A DNA stretch of 64,000 nucleotides from Brevibacillus panacihumi. GTDB taxonomy: Bacteria > Bacillota > Bacilli > Brevibacillales > Brevibacillaceae. The DNA is taken from the NCBI RefSeq assembly GCF_003710985.1, contig NZ_RHHT01000046.1, forward strand, positions 62,001-126,000, in the 5' to 3' direction. The first letter of the stretch is position 1. The number at the start of each line of letters is the position of its first letter. The notes under the pieces are model-generated. The model made no database searches, was not told the DNA's origin, and saw nothing but the letters and a program-made list of their open reading frames with translations. Of the stretch, positions 62,535 to 64,000 are shown piece after piece. A program made the position numbers and the translations under genes.

Positions 62535-64000
62535 GTGTTGAAAAAGAGCGTATTTGCAGTAGTAAGTTCATTGGCAGTATTGGGAACGGCATTGGCTGGT
62601 TGCTCGGGTGGACAACAAACAGCTACACCGCCTGCGCAGCAGCCGGCAGGGAATACAGGTACAACCACAGAGACACCAGCACCTGCGGCAGAAGCGAAAC
62701 CGCAAGTACTGCGTTTTAACCTCCACTCCGAGCCGCCGACGGCTGACCCGGGTCTCGCTGAGGATACCACGTCCGGAGCGATCATCCTGGCAACGTTCGA
62801 TGGTCTGACAAGGATCGTAAAAGACAAGCCAGAAGTGGCAGCAGCAGAAAGCTACACAGTATCTGACGACCTGCTGACCTACACATTCAAGATCCGTGAT
62901 CACAAATGGAGCAATGGCGACCCTGTTACTGCACATGACTTTGAATTTGCATGGAAGCGTGTCTTGGATCCAAAAACAGCTTCCAACTATGCATATCAGC
63001 TGTACTATTTGAAAAATGCAGAAAAAGCGAACAAAGGCGAAGCGAAGCTTGACGAAGTTGGCGTGAAGGCACTCGACGACAAAACGCTGGAAGTGAAGCT
63101 GGAAAACCCGACTCCATTCTTCCTGGAGCTGCTCGCATTCCGTACCTACTTCCCAATCAACCAAAAAGTGCATGAGGCCAATGAGAAATGGGCCGCTGAA
63201 GCAGCTACGCACGTAGGTAACGGTCCATTCAAAATGGAGTTGTGGGAGCACAAAAGCAAAATCACGCTGGTCAAGAACGACAATTATTGGGACAAAGACA
63301 ACGTAAAGCTGGACCGCATCGAGTTCTCGATGGTGGAAGACGAAAATACAGAATTGTCCATGTTTGAAAATGGCGAACTGGATTGGGCTGGTGCTCCAAC
63401 AAGCGCCCTGCCGACAGATGCGATTCCAGCTTTGAAAGCATCTGGAAAAATGACCACGCAGCCGATCGCAGGAACGTACTGGTACAAATTCAATACAGAA
63501 AAACCACCGTTCAACAACGTGAAGATCCGGAAGGCATTCACCTATTCGATCGATCGCGTATCGTTGATCGACAATATCCTGCAAGCTGGCCAACTCCCTG
63601 CGACTGGAGCAGTTCCTCCATCCATGGCGTTGAACAAAGACGGATATTTCAAAGACAACGATGTCGAAACTGCGAAAAAACTCCTCGAAGAAGGTATGCA
63701 AGAACTGGGAATTTCCAGCCTGCCGCCAATCACCTTGTCTTACAACACTTCGGAAGGACACAAGAAAATTGCCGAAGCGATTCAGGACCAGTGGAAGAAA
63801 AATCTTGGCGTAGAAGTAAAGCTGGAGAACAAAGAGTGGAAAGTATACCTCGAAGACATGCACGAGGGGAACTTCCAAATCGGTCGTATGGGTTGGCTGG
63901 GTGACTTCAACGACCCAATCAACTTCCTCGAGTTGTACAAGGATAAATACGGCGGAAACAACGATACTCGTTGGGAGCATCCGAAGTTCAAGGAGCTCTT
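62535..64000 (+). CDS. Oligopeptide ABC transporter substrate-binding lipoprotein, 5' part
   Basis: The gene runs off the right edge; about 488 residues are visible. A lipoprotein signal peptide with lipobox LAGC (Cys near residue 24) is followed by a Thr/Pro/Ala-rich linker and the family-5 extracellular binding domain: DPGLAEDTTSGAIILATFDGL, YTFKIRDHKWSNGDPVTAHDF, PTPFFLELLAFRTYFPI, IRKAFTYSIDR and GNFQIGRMGWLGDFNDP. It would deliver peptides to an Opp-type permease (not in the window). The start is GTG 62535 (GGGGG 6 bases upstream) or TTG 62538. Confidence 0.9.
   Translation, partial: MLKKSVFAVVSSLAVLGTALAGCSGGQQTATPPAQQPAGNTGTTTETPAPAAEAKPQVLRFNLHSEPPTADPGLAEDTTSGAIILATFDGLTRIVKDKPEVAAAESYTVSDDLLTYTFKIRDHKWSNGDPVTAHDFEFAWKRVLDPKTASNYAYQLYYLKNAEKANKGEAKLDEVGVKALDDKTLEVKLENPTPFFLELLAFRTYFPINQKVHEANEKWAAEAATHVGNGPFKMELWEHKSKITLVKNDNYWDKDNVKLDRIEFSMVEDENTELSMFENGELDWAGAPTSALPTDAIPALKASGKMTTQPIAGTYWYKFNTEKPPFNNVKIRKAFTYSIDRVSLIDNILQAGQLPATGAVPPSMALNKDGYFKDNDVETAKKLLEEGMQELGISSLPPITLSYNTSEGHKKIAEAIQDQWKKNLGVEVKLENKEWKVYLEDMHEGNFQIGRMGWLGDFNDPINFLELYKDKYGGNNDTRWEHPKFKEL

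Noticed and set aside
62568-63980. Minus-strand open frame of 470 codons
   Set aside because: It mirrors the peptide-binding lipoprotein gene; it is Cys/Phe/Val rich without motifs.
1-64000. tRNA, rRNA, CRISPR, insertion sequences, prophage, known riboswitches
   Set aside because: Looked for by eye on both strands; nothing with the expected conserved features was found. A dedicated covariance-model search could still find a structured RNA.

Overview
ORGANISM. The window looks like chromosomal DNA of a spore-forming Bacillales bacterium, most likely Brevibacillus or a close Paenibacillaceae relative. The evidence is the complete spoIIIAA-AH operon, spoIVB, spo0A, spoIIM and mciZ, a backbone order close to Bacillus subtilis (yqhV-spoIIIA-accBC-yqhY-nusB-folD-xseAB-ispA-dxs-tlyA-nadK-argR-recN-spoIVB-spo0A; bkdR-bkd operon; yqjC-yqjE; nudF-yqxK-spoIIM-fur-yqzK-xerD-deoB-pupG-pdp), moderate G+C, strong AGGAGG ribosome sites and many TTG/GTG starts. 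The genus is an inference from gene content, not from a search. LAYOUT. 0-3.4 kb: tail of a DUF4179-type protein, a DUF441 membrane protein, and comB/comA (sulfolactate synthesis) on the minus strand. 3.5-9.9 kb: yqhV, an acidic zinc-ribbon protein, then the eight-gene spoIIIA operon for the mother-cell/forespore channel, with a candidate sigma-E promoter. 10-15.8 kb: accBC, the yqhY-amaP-DUF2273 envelope module, nusB, a Kae1-like paralogue, folD. 15.8-26 kb: xseAB, ispA, dxs, tlyA, nadK, argR, recN, spoIVB. 26-27.1 kb: spo0A behind a sigma-H promoter with two 0A boxes. ACCESSORY BLOCK, about 27.2-39 kb. It sits between spo0A and the bkd region. It holds an A/T-richer minus-strand operon of four genes (polytopic membrane protein, NrdG-like radical SAM protein, Ycf46-type AAA ATPase, and a DUF1257/DUF2997-like protein), which is the best candidate for a poorly described system. 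It also holds a zinc-ribbon protein, a beta-carbonic anhydrase, a LysR regulator divergent from a methyltransferase-VOC-methyltransferase trio, a 57-residue membrane protein with its own promoter and terminator, and a steA-steB-glycosyltransferase-MraY-like cluster. 39-50.3 kb: yqzF, the sigma-54 activator BkdR, a sigma-54 promoter with three upstream palindromes and a possible cre site, and bcd-lpdV-bkdAA-bkdAB-bkdB for branched-chain amino acid breakdown, without the ptb and buk genes of B. subtilis. A 725-residue exported repeat protein follows. 50.3-62.4 kb: two tiny minus-strand genes (28 residues, possibly Prli42; 46 residues, MciZ), methylmalonyl-CoA epimerase, an M20 peptidase, DUF3866, nudF, an endonuclease Q-like protein, spoIIM, fur, yqzK, xerD, the nucleoside salvage genes deoB-pupG-pdp, and an Lrp-type regulator. 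The window ends inside an oligopeptide-binding lipoprotein gene. HOW THE GENES WORK TOGETHER. The dominant theme is sporulation: spo0A for entry, spoIIIA/spoIVB/spoIIM for engulfment and forespore signalling, mciZ for blocking FtsZ, comAB possibly for spore sulfolactate. It is interleaved with housekeeping (fatty acid, isoprenoid, folate and NADP synthesis, DNA repair) and with catabolic operons. No tRNA, rRNA, CRISPR array, insertion sequence or prophage gene was seen.
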